Assembly: GCF_036895565.1 (NCBI RefSeq)
Contig: NZ_CP145904.1
Coordinates: 372,001 to 436,000 of the forward strand
Source of the DNA: Flavobacterium sp. KS-LB2
Lineage (GTDB): Bacteria > Bacteroidota > Bacteroidia > Flavobacteriales > Flavobacteriaceae
Length of the DNA stretch: 64,000 nucleotides
Reading direction: 5' to 3'
In this document: positions 9,371 to 19,013 of the stretch, piece after piece
Layout of the letters: each line of letters opens with the position of its first letter
How positions within the stretch are numbered: position 1 is the stretch's first letter
Position numbers and translations under genes: made by a program
The notes under the pieces: generated by a model
Database searches by the model: none
What the model saw: only the letters and a program-made list of their open reading frames with translations
Told to the model about the DNA's origin: nothing

Positions 9371-10705
9371 ATGAAAAAGGTGGGTAACCATAATTCGATC
9401 TCAAGGAAATTATTTTTTAGCATAGCTTTGATGCTGTCTATTTCCTTTACTTCATTTGCTCAAGAAGCTACTCCTGCGGCTGATGCTGCGGCTCCAGATG
9501 CTTCAGCTACTTCTCAGAGTGCAGACCCTGTAAAGGGTAAAGAGCTTTTTAATGCAAACTGTGCGGCATGTCACAAACTTGATGCTAAGGCAACAGGTCC
9601 AGCTCTTAGAGGTGTGTCTGCTAAATATGATGCTGCTTGGCTTCATAAGTGGGTTCGTAATAGTTCTGACTTGATTAAATCTGGTGATGCTAAAGCTGTG
9701 AAAGTTTTTGAAGAAAACAATAAGGCAGTGATGTCGGCTTTTCCTCAATTATCAGATGCAGATATTGATAATATCATTGCTTACACTTCAGAGCCTAAAG
9801 CTGAAGTTGCGGCTCCTGCTGTTGGTGGTGCCGAAGTACCTGGTAAGCCTGCTACGGATAGTGGTATTTCAAACAATATTATATTAGGTGCTTTGGCGTT
9901 TGTCATGGTTATTTTGGTTGTGATGTTGTTTTTGGTAAACAAGGTTTTGTCTAAAGTTGCAAAAGCAAACGGTATAGAGACGGCTCCAAAAACTCCTACA
10001 ACTCCAATATGGAAAGCATTTGCTAAAAACCAATTTTTGGTTTTGGTTACGGCGATATTCTTGCTTTTGTCAAGTGCTTATTTTGTTTATGGATTCTTTA
10101 TGCAAGTTGGTGTTGATCAAGATTATGCCCCAATTCAGCCAATTCATTATTCTCACAAGATACATGCCGGAGATAATGAAATCAATTGTAAGTATTGTCA
10201 CTCTGCAGCTCGTGTAAGTAAAAATGCAGGAATTCCTTCTTTGAATGTTTGTATGAACTGTCACAAGAATATTGCGGAAGTTGCTGAAACTACTGCTACT
10301 CCAGAGTACAGCAAGGCATTCTATGATGAGCAAATCCAAAAATTATATACTGCGGTTGGTTGGGATAAAACAACTCAAAGTTATACTGGAAAAACGCAGC
10401 CTGTAAAATGGGTTCGTATTCATAATTTACCTGACTTCGTTTATTTCAATCACTCTCAGCACGTAACTGTTGCTGGAATAGAGTGTCAAACGTGTCACGG
10501 TCCAGTTCAGGAGTATGAAATTCAAAAACAATTCGCTCCATTGACAATGGGTTGGTGTATTGATTGCCATAGAAAAACTGATGTTAAGATGGAAGGTAAT
10601 GAATACTATACTAAAATTCATGAAGAGCTTTCTAAAAAATATGGTGTAGACAAATTGACTGCAGCGCAAATGGGAGGTTTAGAATGTGGAAAATGCCACT
10701 ATTAA
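9371..10705 (+). CDS. actA: ACIII subunit ActA, multiheme cytochrome c
   Basis: ActA is the multiheme electron-transfer subunit of alternative complex III, which oxidises menaquinol and replaces the bc1 complex. The 444-residue protein has a signal peptide (to about residue 30, SFAQ) and six CXXCH heme sites: CAACH at 64, CKYCH at 273, CMNCH at 294, CQTCH at 372, CIDCH at 396 and CGKCH at 439. The first sits in a separate N-terminal class I cytochrome c domain. A transmembrane helix near 168-190 and another near 215-235 separate it from the pentaheme part. The N-terminal monoheme domain is additional to the classic pentaheme ActA. It is the first gene of the respiratory operon. Confidence 0.95.
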   Translation: MKKVGNHNSISRKLFFSIALMLSISFTSFAQEATPAADAAAPDASATSQSADPVKGKELFNANCAACHKLDAKATGPALRGVSAKYDAAWLHKWVRNSSDLIKSGDAKAVKVFEENNKAVMSAFPQLSDADIDNIIAYTSEPKAEVAAPAVGGAEVPGKPATDSGISNNIILGALAFVMVILVVMLFLVNKVLSKVAKANGIETAPKTPTTPIWKAFAKNQFLVLVTAIFLLLSSAYFVYGFFMQVGVDQDYAPIQPIHYSHKIHAGDNEINCKYCHSAARVSKNAGIPSLNVCMNCHKNIAEVAETTATPEYSKAFYDEQIQKLYTAVGWDKTTQSYTGKTQPVKWVRIHNLPDFVYFNHSQHVTVAGIECQTCHGPVQEYEIQKQFAPLTMGWCIDCHRKTDVKMEGNEYYTKIHEELSKKYGVDKLTAAQMGGLECGKCHY

Positions 10706-10734
10706 TCAAATTATTAAGATTTTAATATTTATAT

Positions 10735-13700
10735 ATGTCATCAAACAAAAAATACTGGAAAAGTGTTGAAGAACTAGACAAAAATAGTTCTATTGTTGAG
10801 GCGCTTAGAAATAACGAATTTGTTGAAGAAATTCCTACTGATGAATTTTTAGGGAATAATGATGCTTTGTCATCCTCATCAACATCACGTCGTGATTTTT
10901 TAAAGTACGTTGGTTTTAGCACTGCAGCAGCTACGCTTGCAGCTTGTGAAGGGCCTGTGAACAAGTCAATACCTTACGTGCTTCAGCCGGAGCAAATCAT
11001 TCCTGGAGTAGCGGATTATTATGCAACTTCTGTTTTTGATGGATTTGATTTTGCTAATCTTTTGGTGAAAACTCGTGAAGGGCGTCCTATTAAAATAGAT
11101 AATAATACTATTGCTGGAGCTAGGTTCAGTGCTAATGCGAGAATTCATGCGTCTATTCTATCTTTATATGATAGTATGCGTTTGAAAGAACCGAAAATTG
11201 AAGGTAAGAATTCAACTTGGTCAGCTGTAGATTCTAAAATTAAATCAAGTATTGCTGATGCTAATGCAAAAGGTGGTCAAGTAGTGCTTTTGACAAACAC
11301 TTTGGCTAGCCCATCAACTGAAAAGTTGATTGCTGAGTTTATCGGTAAAAATCCAAATGCTAAACATGTTGTTTATGATGCTGTATCAGAGTCTGAAGCA
11401 TTAGATGCTTTTGAAGCTGTTTATGGAGAAAGAGCTTTGGTTGATTATGATTTTTCTAAAGCCTCACTTATCGTTTCTGTTGGAGCTGATTTCCTTGGAG
11501 ATTGGCAAGGTGGAGGATTTGATTCAGGTTATGCCAAAGGAAGAATTCCTAAAGCAGGAAAGATGTCTCGTCATTTCCAATTAGAAGCAAACATGACTTT
11601 GTCTGGTGCTGCTGCTGATAAGCGTTTGCCAATGTCTACGGCTAATCAAAAACAAGCATTAGTTCATATATATAATATTATAACAGGTTCTTCTGTTGCT
11701 GTAAGTTTAGAGGATAAATTCAAAGCAGAAGTTACAAAAGCGGCTCAACAATTGAAAGCTGCTGGTTCAAAAGGAGTTTTAGTATCTGGCATTCAAGATA
11801 AAAATGCTCAATTGTTAGTTTTAGCTATCAACCAAGTATTGGCAAGTGAAGCTTTCAGTACTTCGGGAGTAAGACAAATCAGAAAAGGTTCGGATGCTAA
11901 AGTTACTCAGTTAATTGCTGATATGAAAGCAGGAAGCGTTCATACTTTGATAATGAGTGGAGTTAACCCAGTTTATACTTTGGCAGATAGCAGTTCTTTT
12001 GTTGAAGGGCTTAAAAAAGTAAAAACATCAGTAGCGTTCTCTTTAAAAGAAGATGAAACGGCTTTAGTAAGTACTATAGCTGCTGCTGTTCCTCATTATT
12101 TAGAATCATGGAATGACATAAGTATCACAAAAGGTACTTACAGTATTACTCAACCTACGATTCGTCCACTTTTTGCTACAAAACAATTTCAAGATGTCTT
12201 GTTATCTTTAAATGGATTGACAGGTACTTTCTACGATTATATTAAGGCAAACGCATCTACAATTATAGCTGGTTCTACTTGGAACAAAGTGTTACATGAT
12301 GGTGTTTATGTTGGAGTTGTTCCAACTGCATCTGCTGGTTCTGCTGATTATAGCACAGCTGCAAATGCTTTAGCAAAATCAAAAGCTTCTCAAGGACTTG
12401 AACTTGTTTTATATACTAAAACAGGTATGGGAGATGGACAGCAAGCTAATAATCCTTGGTTGCAAGAGTTTCCAGATCCAATTACAAGAGTTTCTTGGGA
12501 TAATTATGTTACTGTTTCGAATGCTGATGCCAAGAAATATGAACTTTCTAATGAAATCGTTGCTAATGGTGGTTTAAACGGAAGTTATGCTACTATTACT
12601 ACTGCAGATGGAGCTAAATTAGAAAATGTTCCGGTAATAGTTCAGCCAGGTCAAGCTGTTGGAACTATTGGTTTAGCATTAGGTTATGGTCGTAAAGCGG
12701 CTTTGAAAGAAGAAATGATGGTAGGTTTAAACGCCTACTCTTTATATAAAGGTTTTGATAATGTACAATCTGTTACTTTGGTGAAAGCTGGAGGTGAGCA
12801 TGAGTTTGCTTGTGTTCAAGGTCAGAAAACATTGATGGGAAGAGGCGATATTATAAAAGAAACTTCTTTAGAAATTTTCAATACTAAAGATGCTCACGTT
12901 TGGAATGAACAACCAATGGTTTCATTGGATCATAAAGAAGTTGAAGCAACTAAAGTAGATTTATGGGATTCATTTGATCGTTCAACGGGTCACCATTTTA
13001 ATCTTTCTATTGACTTGAACGCTTGTACCGGTTGTGGTGCTTGTGTGATTGCTTGTCATGCTGAAAACAACGTTCCTGTTGTTGGAAAATCAGAAGTTAG
13101 AAGAAGTCGTGATATGCACTGGTTGCGTATTGACAGATATTATTCTTCTGAAAGTACTTTTGAAGGCGATAACGAAAGAAAAGAAAATATTGCAGGTTTA
13201 TCAAGTTCATTGTCTACATTTAATGAAATGGAAAAAGCGGGTGATAACCCACAAGTATCTTTTCAACCTGTAATGTGTCAACATTGTAATCATGCACCTT
13301 GTGAAACGGTTTGTCCAGTTGCTGCAACTTCACACTCACGTCAAGGTCAAAACCATATGGCTTATAACAGATGTGTTGGAACGCGTTACTGCGCTAACAA
13401 CTGTCCGTATAAAGTGCGTCGTTTTAATTGGTTCTTGTACAACAAAAACAGTGAATTCGATTATCATATGAATGATGATTTAGGACGTATGGTATTGAAT
13501 CCAGATGTTAATGTTCGTTCTCGTGGAGTTATGGAGAAATGTTCAATGTGTATTCAAATGACACAAGCAACAATTTTGAAAGCAAAAAGAGAAGGAAGAG
13601 CAATCGTTGATGGTGAATTCCAAACTGCATGTTCAAATGCTTGTTCTACTGGAGCAATGATTTTTGGAGATGTAAATGATAAAGAAGCGGAAGTGACTAA

Positions 13701-13791
13701 ATTAGCTGCTGACGAAAGAATGTATCATTTATTGGAGCATGTTGGAACAAAACCAAATGTGATTTATCATGTTAAAGTTAGAAATACCTAG
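10735..13791 (+). CDS. actB: ACIII subunit ActB, molybdopterin-oxidoreductase-like iron-sulfur protein
   Basis: ActB is the large periplasmic iron-sulfur subunit of ACIII and relays electrons between quinol site and hemes. The 1018-residue protein combines a region resembling molybdopterin oxidoreductases (about 75-740), which in this family carries no Mo cofactor, with a C-terminal ferredoxin-like part: CTGCGACVIACH from 764, CQHCNHAPCETVCP from 848, CVGTRYCANNCPYKVRR near 878 and CSMC near 930 followed by CSNAC. The N-terminus has a Tat motif, SRRDFLK (51-57), leading to LAAC near residue 70, which looks like a lipobox. It therefore appears to be Tat-exported and perhaps lipid-anchored. It lies 29 bp after actA. 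Confidence 0.95.
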   Translation: MSSNKKYWKSVEELDKNSSIVEALRNNEFVEEIPTDEFLGNNDALSSSSTSRRDFLKYVGFSTAAATLAACEGPVNKSIPYVLQPEQIIPGVADYYATSVFDGFDFANLLVKTREGRPIKIDNNTIAGARFSANARIHASILSLYDSMRLKEPKIEGKNSTWSAVDSKIKSSIADANAKGGQVVLLTNTLASPSTEKLIAEFIGKNPNAKHVVYDAVSESEALDAFEAVYGERALVDYDFSKASLIVSVGADFLGDWQGGGFDSGYAKGRIPKAGKMSRHFQLEANMTLSGAAADKRLPMSTANQKQALVHIYNIITGSSVAVSLEDKFKAEVTKAAQQLKAAGSKGVLVSGIQDKNAQLLVLAINQVLASEAFSTSGVRQIRKGSDAKVTQLIADMKAGSVHTLIMSGVNPVYTLADSSSFVEGLKKVKTSVAFSLKEDETALVSTIAAAVPHYLESWNDISITKGTYSITQPTIRPLFATKQFQDVLLSLNGLTGTFYDYIKANASTIIAGSTWNKVLHDGVYVGVVPTASAGSADYSTAANALAKSKASQGLELVLYTKTGMGDGQQANNPWLQEFPDPITRVSWDNYVTVSNADAKKYELSNEIVANGGLNGSYATITTADGAKLENVPVIVQPGQAVGTIGLALGYGRKAALKEEMMVGLNAYSLYKGFDNVQSVTLVKAGGEHEFACVQGQKTLMGRGDIIKETSLEIFNTKDAHVWNEQPMVSLDHKEVEATKVDLWDSFDRSTGHHFNLSIDLNACTGCGACVIACHAENNVPVVGKSEVRRSRDMHWLRIDRYYSSESTFEGDNERKENIAGLSSSLSTFNEMEKAGDNPQVSFQPVMCQHCNHAPCETVCPVAATSHSRQGQNHMAYNRCVGTRYCANNCPYKVRRFNWFLYNKNSEFDYHMNDDLGRMVLNPDVNVRSRGVMEKCSMCIQMTQATILKAKREGRAIVDGEFQTACSNACSTGAMIFGDVNDKEAEVTKLAADERMYHLLEHVGTKPNVIYHVKVRNT

Positions 13792-13829
13792 TACAAAAAA
13801 TAATTAATTAAGAATCAATATAAAGGATT

Positions 13830-15233
13830 ATGTCGTCTCACTACGAAGCAACCATTAGAAAACCCTTAGTTATAGGTGATAAATCTTATCACGATGTAAC
13901 TGTAGATGTAGCTGCGCCTGTTGAAGGTAAAGCAAACAAACATTGGTGGATTGTATTTTCAATCGCATTAATAGCCTTCCTTTGGGGATTGGGCTGTATA
14001 ATTTACACCGTATCTACAGGTATTGGAACATGGGGTTTAAATAAAACTGTAGGATGGGCTTGGGATATCACGAACTTTGTTTGGTGGGTTGGTATTGGTC
14101 ACGCAGGAACACTTATTTCAGCGGTATTATTACTTTTCCGTCAACGCTGGAGAATGGCCATTAACCGTTCTGCAGAAGCAATGACAATTTTCTCAGTTAT
14201 TCAAGCTGGTTTATTTCCAATCATACACATGGGTCGTCCATGGTTAGCGTATTGGGTTTTACCAATTCCGAATCAATTTGGTTCTCTTTGGGTAAACTTC
14301 AACTCACCATTACTTTGGGACGTATTTGCAATTTCAACTTATCTTTCGGTTTCATTGGTTTTCTGGTGGACTGGTTTATTGCCTGATTTTGCCATGTTAC
14401 GAGATAGAGCTATTACTCCTTTTAATAAAAGAGTATATTCTATATTAAGTTTTGGATGGAGCGGTAGAGCAAAAGACTGGCAACGTTTTGAAGAAGTATC
14501 TTTGGTACTTGCAGGTTTAGCTACTCCACTTGTACTTTCTGTACATACTATTGTATCAATGGACTTTGCTACCTCTGTTATTCCTGGATGGCATACCACA
14601 ATTTTCCCTCCTTACTTTGTTGCTGGAGCAGTTTTCTCAGGTTTTGCAATGGTGAATACTTTGCTTATCATTATGAGAAAAGTATCTAATCTAGAAGCAT
14701 ACATTACGATCCAACACATTGAGTTGATGAATATCGTTATCATGATTACGGGTTCTATTGTTGGGGTTGCCTACATAACTGAATTGTTTGTTGCATGGTA
14801 TTCTGGTGTTGAGTACGAACAATATGCTTTCTTGAACAGAGCTACCGGACCTTACTGGTGGGCATATTGGTCGATGATGACTTGTAATGTTTTTTCTCCG
14901 CAATTCATGTGGTTTAAAAAATTAAGAACAAGTATTATGTTTTCGTTCATAATTTCTATAGTTGTAAATATTGGAATGTGGTTTGAGAGATTTGTAATTA
15001 TCGTAACTTCGTTACATAGAGATTACTTACCTTCTTCTTGGACAATGTTTTCACCTACATTTGTTGATATTGGAATTTTCATCGGAACAATAGGTTTCTT
15101 CTTTGTATTGTTTTTGTTATATTCAAGAACATTCCCTGTAATTGCACAAGCAGAGGTAAAAACAATTTTGAAAGGAACTGGAGATAATTACAAAAGAGAA
15201 AGAGAAGCAAATAAAGATTCACATCATGAGTAA
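13830..15233 (+). CDS. actC: ACIII subunit ActC, NrfD/PsrC-like quinol-binding membrane protein
   Basis: The 467-residue integral membrane protein belongs to the NrfD/PsrC family. The cytoplasmic N-terminus is followed by about ten hydrophobic helices, starting with HWWIVFSIALIAFLWGLG near residue 38. Motifs typical of ActC are VWWVGIGHAGTLISA and PIIHMGRPW. It forms the quinol-oxidising membrane core next to the ActB iron-sulfur clusters, and is proposed to couple to proton movement. The last 8 bp overlap actD, showing translational coupling. Confidence 0.94.
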   Translation: MSSHYEATIRKPLVIGDKSYHDVTVDVAAPVEGKANKHWWIVFSIALIAFLWGLGCIIYTVSTGIGTWGLNKTVGWAWDITNFVWWVGIGHAGTLISAVLLLFRQRWRMAINRSAEAMTIFSVIQAGLFPIIHMGRPWLAYWVLPIPNQFGSLWVNFNSPLLWDVFAISTYLSVSLVFWWTGLLPDFAMLRDRAITPFNKRVYSILSFGWSGRAKDWQRFEEVSLVLAGLATPLVLSVHTIVSMDFATSVIPGWHTTIFPPYFVAGAVFSGFAMVNTLLIIMRKVSNLEAYITIQHIELMNIVIMITGSIVGVAYITELFVAWYSGVEYEQYAFLNRATGPYWWAYWSMMTCNVFSPQFMWFKKLRTSIMFSFIISIVVNIGMWFERFVIIVTSLHRDYLPSSWTMFSPTFVDIGIFIGTIGFFFVLFLLYSRTFPVIAQAEVKTILKGTGDNYKREREANKDSHHE

Positions 15234-15750
15234 TAAAGTAATATACGCCATTTATAATGACGATGATATATTGATGGATGCGGTTAAAAAAACCAGAGCA
15301 GCTCATCATCATATTGAAGAAGTTTTTACTCCATTCCCGGTTCACGGTTTGGATAAAGCTATGGGAATTGCACCTACAAGATTAGCTATTTGTGCTTTTC
15401 TTTATGGATGTGTTGGAATCTCGGTAGCAACAGCTATGATGAATTATATCATGATTCAAGATTGGCCACAAGATATTGGTGGAAAACCAAGTTTTAGTTA
15501 TATTGAAAACATGCCGGCTTTTGTTCCAATAATGTTTGAACTTACTGTTTTTTTTGCTGCTCACTTAATGGTTATTACTTTTTACATGAGAAGTAAATTA
15601 TGGCCTTTCAAAGAAGCAGAAAATCCGGATGTAAGAACTACAGATGACCATTTTTTAATGGAAGTTGCTGTAAATGGCAATGAAGAAGAATTAGTTTCTT
15701 TTTTCCAAAGTACAGGAGCAGTAGAAGTTAAAGTAATAGAAAAGCATTAA
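15226..15750 (+). CDS. actD: ACIII subunit ActD (DUF3341)
   Basis: The 174-residue protein has an N-terminal soluble domain (MSNKVIYAIYNDDDILMDAV, then FTPFPVHGLDKAMGI, a DUF3341 signature) and two transmembrane helices at about residues 50-72 and 98-120. ActD is a small structural subunit of ACIII anchored in the inner membrane. It overlaps actC by 8 bp and is 8 bp from actE. Confidence 0.93.
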   Translation: MSNKVIYAIYNDDDILMDAVKKTRAAHHHIEEVFTPFPVHGLDKAMGIAPTRLAICAFLYGCVGISVATAMMNYIMIQDWPQDIGGKPSFSYIENMPAFVPIMFELTVFFAAHLMVITFYMRSKLWPFKEAENPDVRTTDDHFLMEVAVNGNEEELVSFFQSTGAVEVKVIEKH

Positions 15751-15758
15751 TTATAGAT

Positions 15759-16304
15759 ATGAAAAGCGTATACAAAATAACACTTTTATTTGGCATAACT
15801 ATTCTAGTTTCATCTTGCCATAATAATGCGACACCAAATTATCAGTATTTTCCAAATATGTATGAGTCAGTCGGGTATGAAACTTATTCTGAATCAAAAG
15901 CATTTAAAGATGGTAAAGAAGGTCAACTTCCAGCTGAAGGAACTATTAACAGAGGCTTTGAGCCTTTTGAATATGAAAATTCAACTGCAGGTTATGAATT
16001 AGCGAAAGCAAATCTTAAATCTCCTTTGGACTCTTTAAGCAAAGACGCTGACAAGGGTAAAGAGCTTTTTGAAATTTATTGTATCAGTTGCCATGGTGCT
16101 TCTGGAAATGGTAAAGGAAAGCTTGTAGAAAGAGAAAAATTTCTGGGTGTTCCTAGTTATAAAGATAGAGTTATCACTGAAGGAAGTATTTTTCATGTTA
16201 TAACTTATGGTTTAAATTCAATGGGTTCACATGCTAACCAATTGAGTGCCCATGAACGTTGGTTAGTTACTGACTATGTTCTAAAACTAAAAAGCGAATT
16301 ATAA
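15759..16304 (+). CDS. actE: ACIII subunit ActE, monoheme cytochrome c lipoprotein
   Basis: The 181-residue protein begins with a lipoprotein signal ending LVSSC (lipidated Cys20). It carries one heme site, CISCHG at 108-113, inside a class I cytochrome c fold, with a plausible distal methionine in NSMGSH near residue 160. ActE passes electrons from ACIII to an acceptor, probably the adjacent oxidase, on the periplasmic side of the inner membrane. Confidence 0.93.
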   Translation: MKSVYKITLLFGITILVSSCHNNATPNYQYFPNMYESVGYETYSESKAFKDGKEGQLPAEGTINRGFEPFEYENSTAGYELAKANLKSPLDSLSKDADKGKELFEIYCISCHGASGNGKGKLVEREKFLGVPSYKDRVITEGSIFHVITYGLNSMGSHANQLSAHERWLVTDYVLKLKSEL

Positions 16305-16331
16305 TTGTTGAACAAACTGATCGTAATAGAT

Positions 16332-17807
16332 ATGTATACATTTTCAAGTAAATTAAAAACTTTTTCTTTCATCTTAATGGCTGTAGGTCTTTTAGGAATT
16401 GGATATGGTTTTTTAACTGCACCAAAAGATATTCAAGAAGTTGAGAAGCTTCTTGCTGCTGAAAGTCATGGAGGTCATGGTGAAGCTAAACATGAAGCGA
16501 CTACTTCTGTTGAACCTTCGCATGAAGCTGCTACTAGTCATAGTGAAGCTACTGAAGAAAAAAAAATAGAAGAATCTCACGAAGCTGTTGCTCCAACGGA
16601 TGATACTACTAAAGTTGCTGAAGAAGCACATGCTGAACCAGTTCACGCTGAGACAGCTGTAAAAAAAGAAGGTCATGCTGTTAGTGAAGAGGCTGAACAT
16701 ACTGAGCATTTGAATCATGTTTTACACCAACTACAAAACAAACCTTGGTCTGCTTTATATGTTGCTTGTATTTTCTTTATGCTTGTTTCTCTTGGTGTCT
16801 TAGTATTTTATGCAATTCAACAAGTAGCTCAGGCGGGATGGTCTCCAGTTTTATTTAGAGTTATGCAGGGTATAACTTCATATTTGCCAGTAGGCTCTGT
16901 TATCTTTTTTGTTATCCTAGTATTATGCGGTTTGCACTTTAATCATATTTTCATATGGTTAGACCCTGAAGTTGTTGCAAATGATAAATTGATCGCGAAT
17001 AAAACAGGTTATTTAAATTTTCCTTTCTGGATTATTAGAGCAGCTATATTTTTGACGGGATGGAGTTTGTATCAATACTTTTCAAGAAAAAATTGTTTGG
17101 CACAAGACGAAGCAAATGATAACTCATTTTATAAGAAAAACTTCAATATCTCAGCAATGTTCCTAGTTTTCTTTATAGTTTCAGAATCTATAATGTCTTG
17201 GGATTGGATTATGTCTATTGATCCTCATTGGTTCAGTACTTTATTTGGATGGTATGTATTTGCTAGTTTCTTTGTTAGTGGTGTAACAACTATTGCATTA
17301 ATTACTTTATACCTAAAATCTAGAGGATATTTAGAGCATGTAAATACAAGTCATATACATGATTTAGCAAAATTCATGTTTGGTTTAAGTGTTTTCTGGA
17401 CTTACTTATGGTTTTCACAGTTTATGTTGATTTGGTATGCGAATATTCCTGAAGAGGTAACTTATTTTATTACCAGAATTGAATTATATAACCTTCCGTT
17501 CTTTGGTGCTGTTGTAATGAATTTTTTATTCCCTTTATTAATTTTAATTAATACAGACTTTAAAAGAATTACTTGGGTATTAGTTATGGCGGGAATTGTA
17601 ATACTAGCGGGTCATTATATTGATTTCTTTAATATGATTATGCCTGGAACTGTAGGTGACAGATGGTTTATTGGTATACCAGAAATAGCATCCGTTCTTT
17701 TCTTCTTAGGTTTGTTTATATACGTTGTTTTTACAGCGTTATCTAAAGCTCCTCTGTTAGCAAAAAGAAATCCTTTCATTGACGAAAGTAAACATTTTCA
17801 TTATTAA
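16332..17807 (+). CDS. actF: ACIII subunit ActF, NrfD-like membrane protein
   Basis: The 491-residue subunit is the second PsrC/NrfD-like membrane protein of ACIII. After a first helix (about residues 8-28) comes a linker of roughly 90 residues rich in His, Glu and Ala, followed by about nine helices starting at PWSALYVACIFFMLVSLGVL. The frame extends upstream to a TTG directly after the actE stop, but the ATG at 16332 (MYTFSSKLKTFSF) gives a normal N-terminus and is chosen. The His-rich insert is unusual compared with ActC and might bind metal. It is 27 bp after actE. Confidence 0.92.
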   Translation: MYTFSSKLKTFSFILMAVGLLGIGYGFLTAPKDIQEVEKLLAAESHGGHGEAKHEATTSVEPSHEAATSHSEATEEKKIEESHEAVAPTDDTTKVAEEAHAEPVHAETAVKKEGHAVSEEAEHTEHLNHVLHQLQNKPWSALYVACIFFMLVSLGVLVFYAIQQVAQAGWSPVLFRVMQGITSYLPVGSVIFFVILVLCGLHFNHIFIWLDPEVVANDKLIANKTGYLNFPFWIIRAAIFLTGWSLYQYFSRKNCLAQDEANDNSFYKKNFNISAMFLVFFIVSESIMSWDWIMSIDPHWFSTLFGWYVFASFFVSGVTTIALITLYLKSRGYLEHVNTSHIHDLAKFMFGLSVFWTYLWFSQFMLIWYANIPEEVTYFITRIELYNLPFFGAVVMNFLFPLLILINTDFKRITWVLVMAGIVILAGHYIDFFNMIMPGTVGDRWFIGIPEIASVLFFLGLFIYVVFTALSKAPLLAKRNPFIDESKHFHY

Positions 17808-17826
17808 TATTTAAAGAAAGAAACAG

Positions 17827-18984
17827 ATGACAAGTTTGTTGGTAATTATAGTTTTAGTTTTATTAGCTGTTGCTTTATGGCAATTGACTAAAATATTCGA
17901 CCTGACGCAAGTTGGATCTAATTCAGATAGTTCAGAAATAGCTACAGATAACGACAATAACGTTCAAGGTTATTTGATGTTCGGTTTTTTGGCTTTCATT
18001 TATATTTTTTCAATTTACGGATTGTTTAAATGGGGACCTCTTGTTCTTCATACACCTGCTTCAGCACATGGTGGTGAAATAGATAATTTGATGAACATTA
18101 CTTGGGTTCTTATCTTTATAGTTCAGGCTATAACACAAGTTTTATTGCATTATTTTGCTTTCAAATACAGAGGTAAAAAAGATCAAAAAGCACTTTATTT
18201 TGCGGATAATAACAAGTTAGAGGCTATTTGGAGTGTTATTCCAGCTGTAGTTTTAGCCGGTTTGATTCTTTACGGTCTTTTTGCTTGGACAAATATTATG
18301 TTTGTTGATGAAGATGAAGATACAATAGTTATTGAATTATATGCCCAACAGTTTAACTGGAAAGCTAGATATTCTGGTAATGATAATGTATTAGGAAAAG
18401 CAAATGTTAGATTTATTGATGGTGCAAATGCTGTAGGTGTTGATTTAGCTGATCCGTATGCACAAGATGATATCGTGGTTACTGAATTACACATCCCTAA
18501 AGGGAAAAAGATTCTTTTCAAAATGCGTTCTCAGGACGTTTTGCATTCTGCTTATATGCCTCACTTTAGAGCACAAATGAATTGTGTTCCTGGTATGGTT
18601 ACTCAGTTTGCTTTTGAACCAATATATACTACTGCAGAATATAGAGAATTGCCTTTTATGGTTGAGAAAGTTGCTGCTATAAATGCTCTTAGATCTAAGA
18701 AAAGTTTAGAATTAGTTGCTAAGGGAGAAACGGCATTAGATCCGTACACATTTGATTATCTATTGCTTTGTAATAAAATTTGTGGTGCTTCTCATTATAA
18801 CATGCAAATGAAAATTATTGTAGATACACCTGAAGACTACAATGCTTGGTTGAAAGATAAAGCTACAATTGTAAGTGAAGTCAAAGCTGCAATGGCTGAA
18901 CCTGCTACTACTGATGGTGGAGTTGGTACTGATTCTACAAAAGCAAAAGATACTGCAGCAGTTGCAGTAATGGCTATGAAATAA
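17827..18984 (+). CDS. coxB: Cytochrome c oxidase subunit II (CuA)
   Basis: Subunit II accepts electrons from cytochrome c or ACIII and passes them to subunit I. The 385-residue protein has an N-terminal helix, two further helices (about 50-70 and 100-118, plus one near 140-160) and a periplasmic cupredoxin domain. CuA ligands are visible: His240, then CNKICGASHYNM at 315-326, supplying Cys315, Cys319, His323 and Met326. The glutamate usually found between the cysteines is Lys317. That residue ligates through its backbone carbonyl, so the site can still form. A Thr/Ala-rich tail ends the protein. It is 19 bp after actF, consistent with an ACIII-oxidase supercomplex. Confidence 0.96.
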   Translation: MTSLLVIIVLVLLAVALWQLTKIFDLTQVGSNSDSSEIATDNDNNVQGYLMFGFLAFIYIFSIYGLFKWGPLVLHTPASAHGGEIDNLMNITWVLIFIVQAITQVLLHYFAFKYRGKKDQKALYFADNNKLEAIWSVIPAVVLAGLILYGLFAWTNIMFVDEDEDTIVIELYAQQFNWKARYSGNDNVLGKANVRFIDGANAVGVDLADPYAQDDIVVTELHIPKGKKILFKMRSQDVLHSAYMPHFRAQMNCVPGMVTQFAFEPIYTTAEYRELPFMVEKVAAINALRSKKSLELVAKGETALDPYTFDYLLLCNKICGASHYNMQMKIIVDTPEDYNAWLKDKATIVSEVKAAMAEPATTDGGVGTDSTKAKDTAAVAVMAMK

Positions 18985-19013
18985 TTAATAAGAAAAATTT
19001 AAAGTAAACATAT

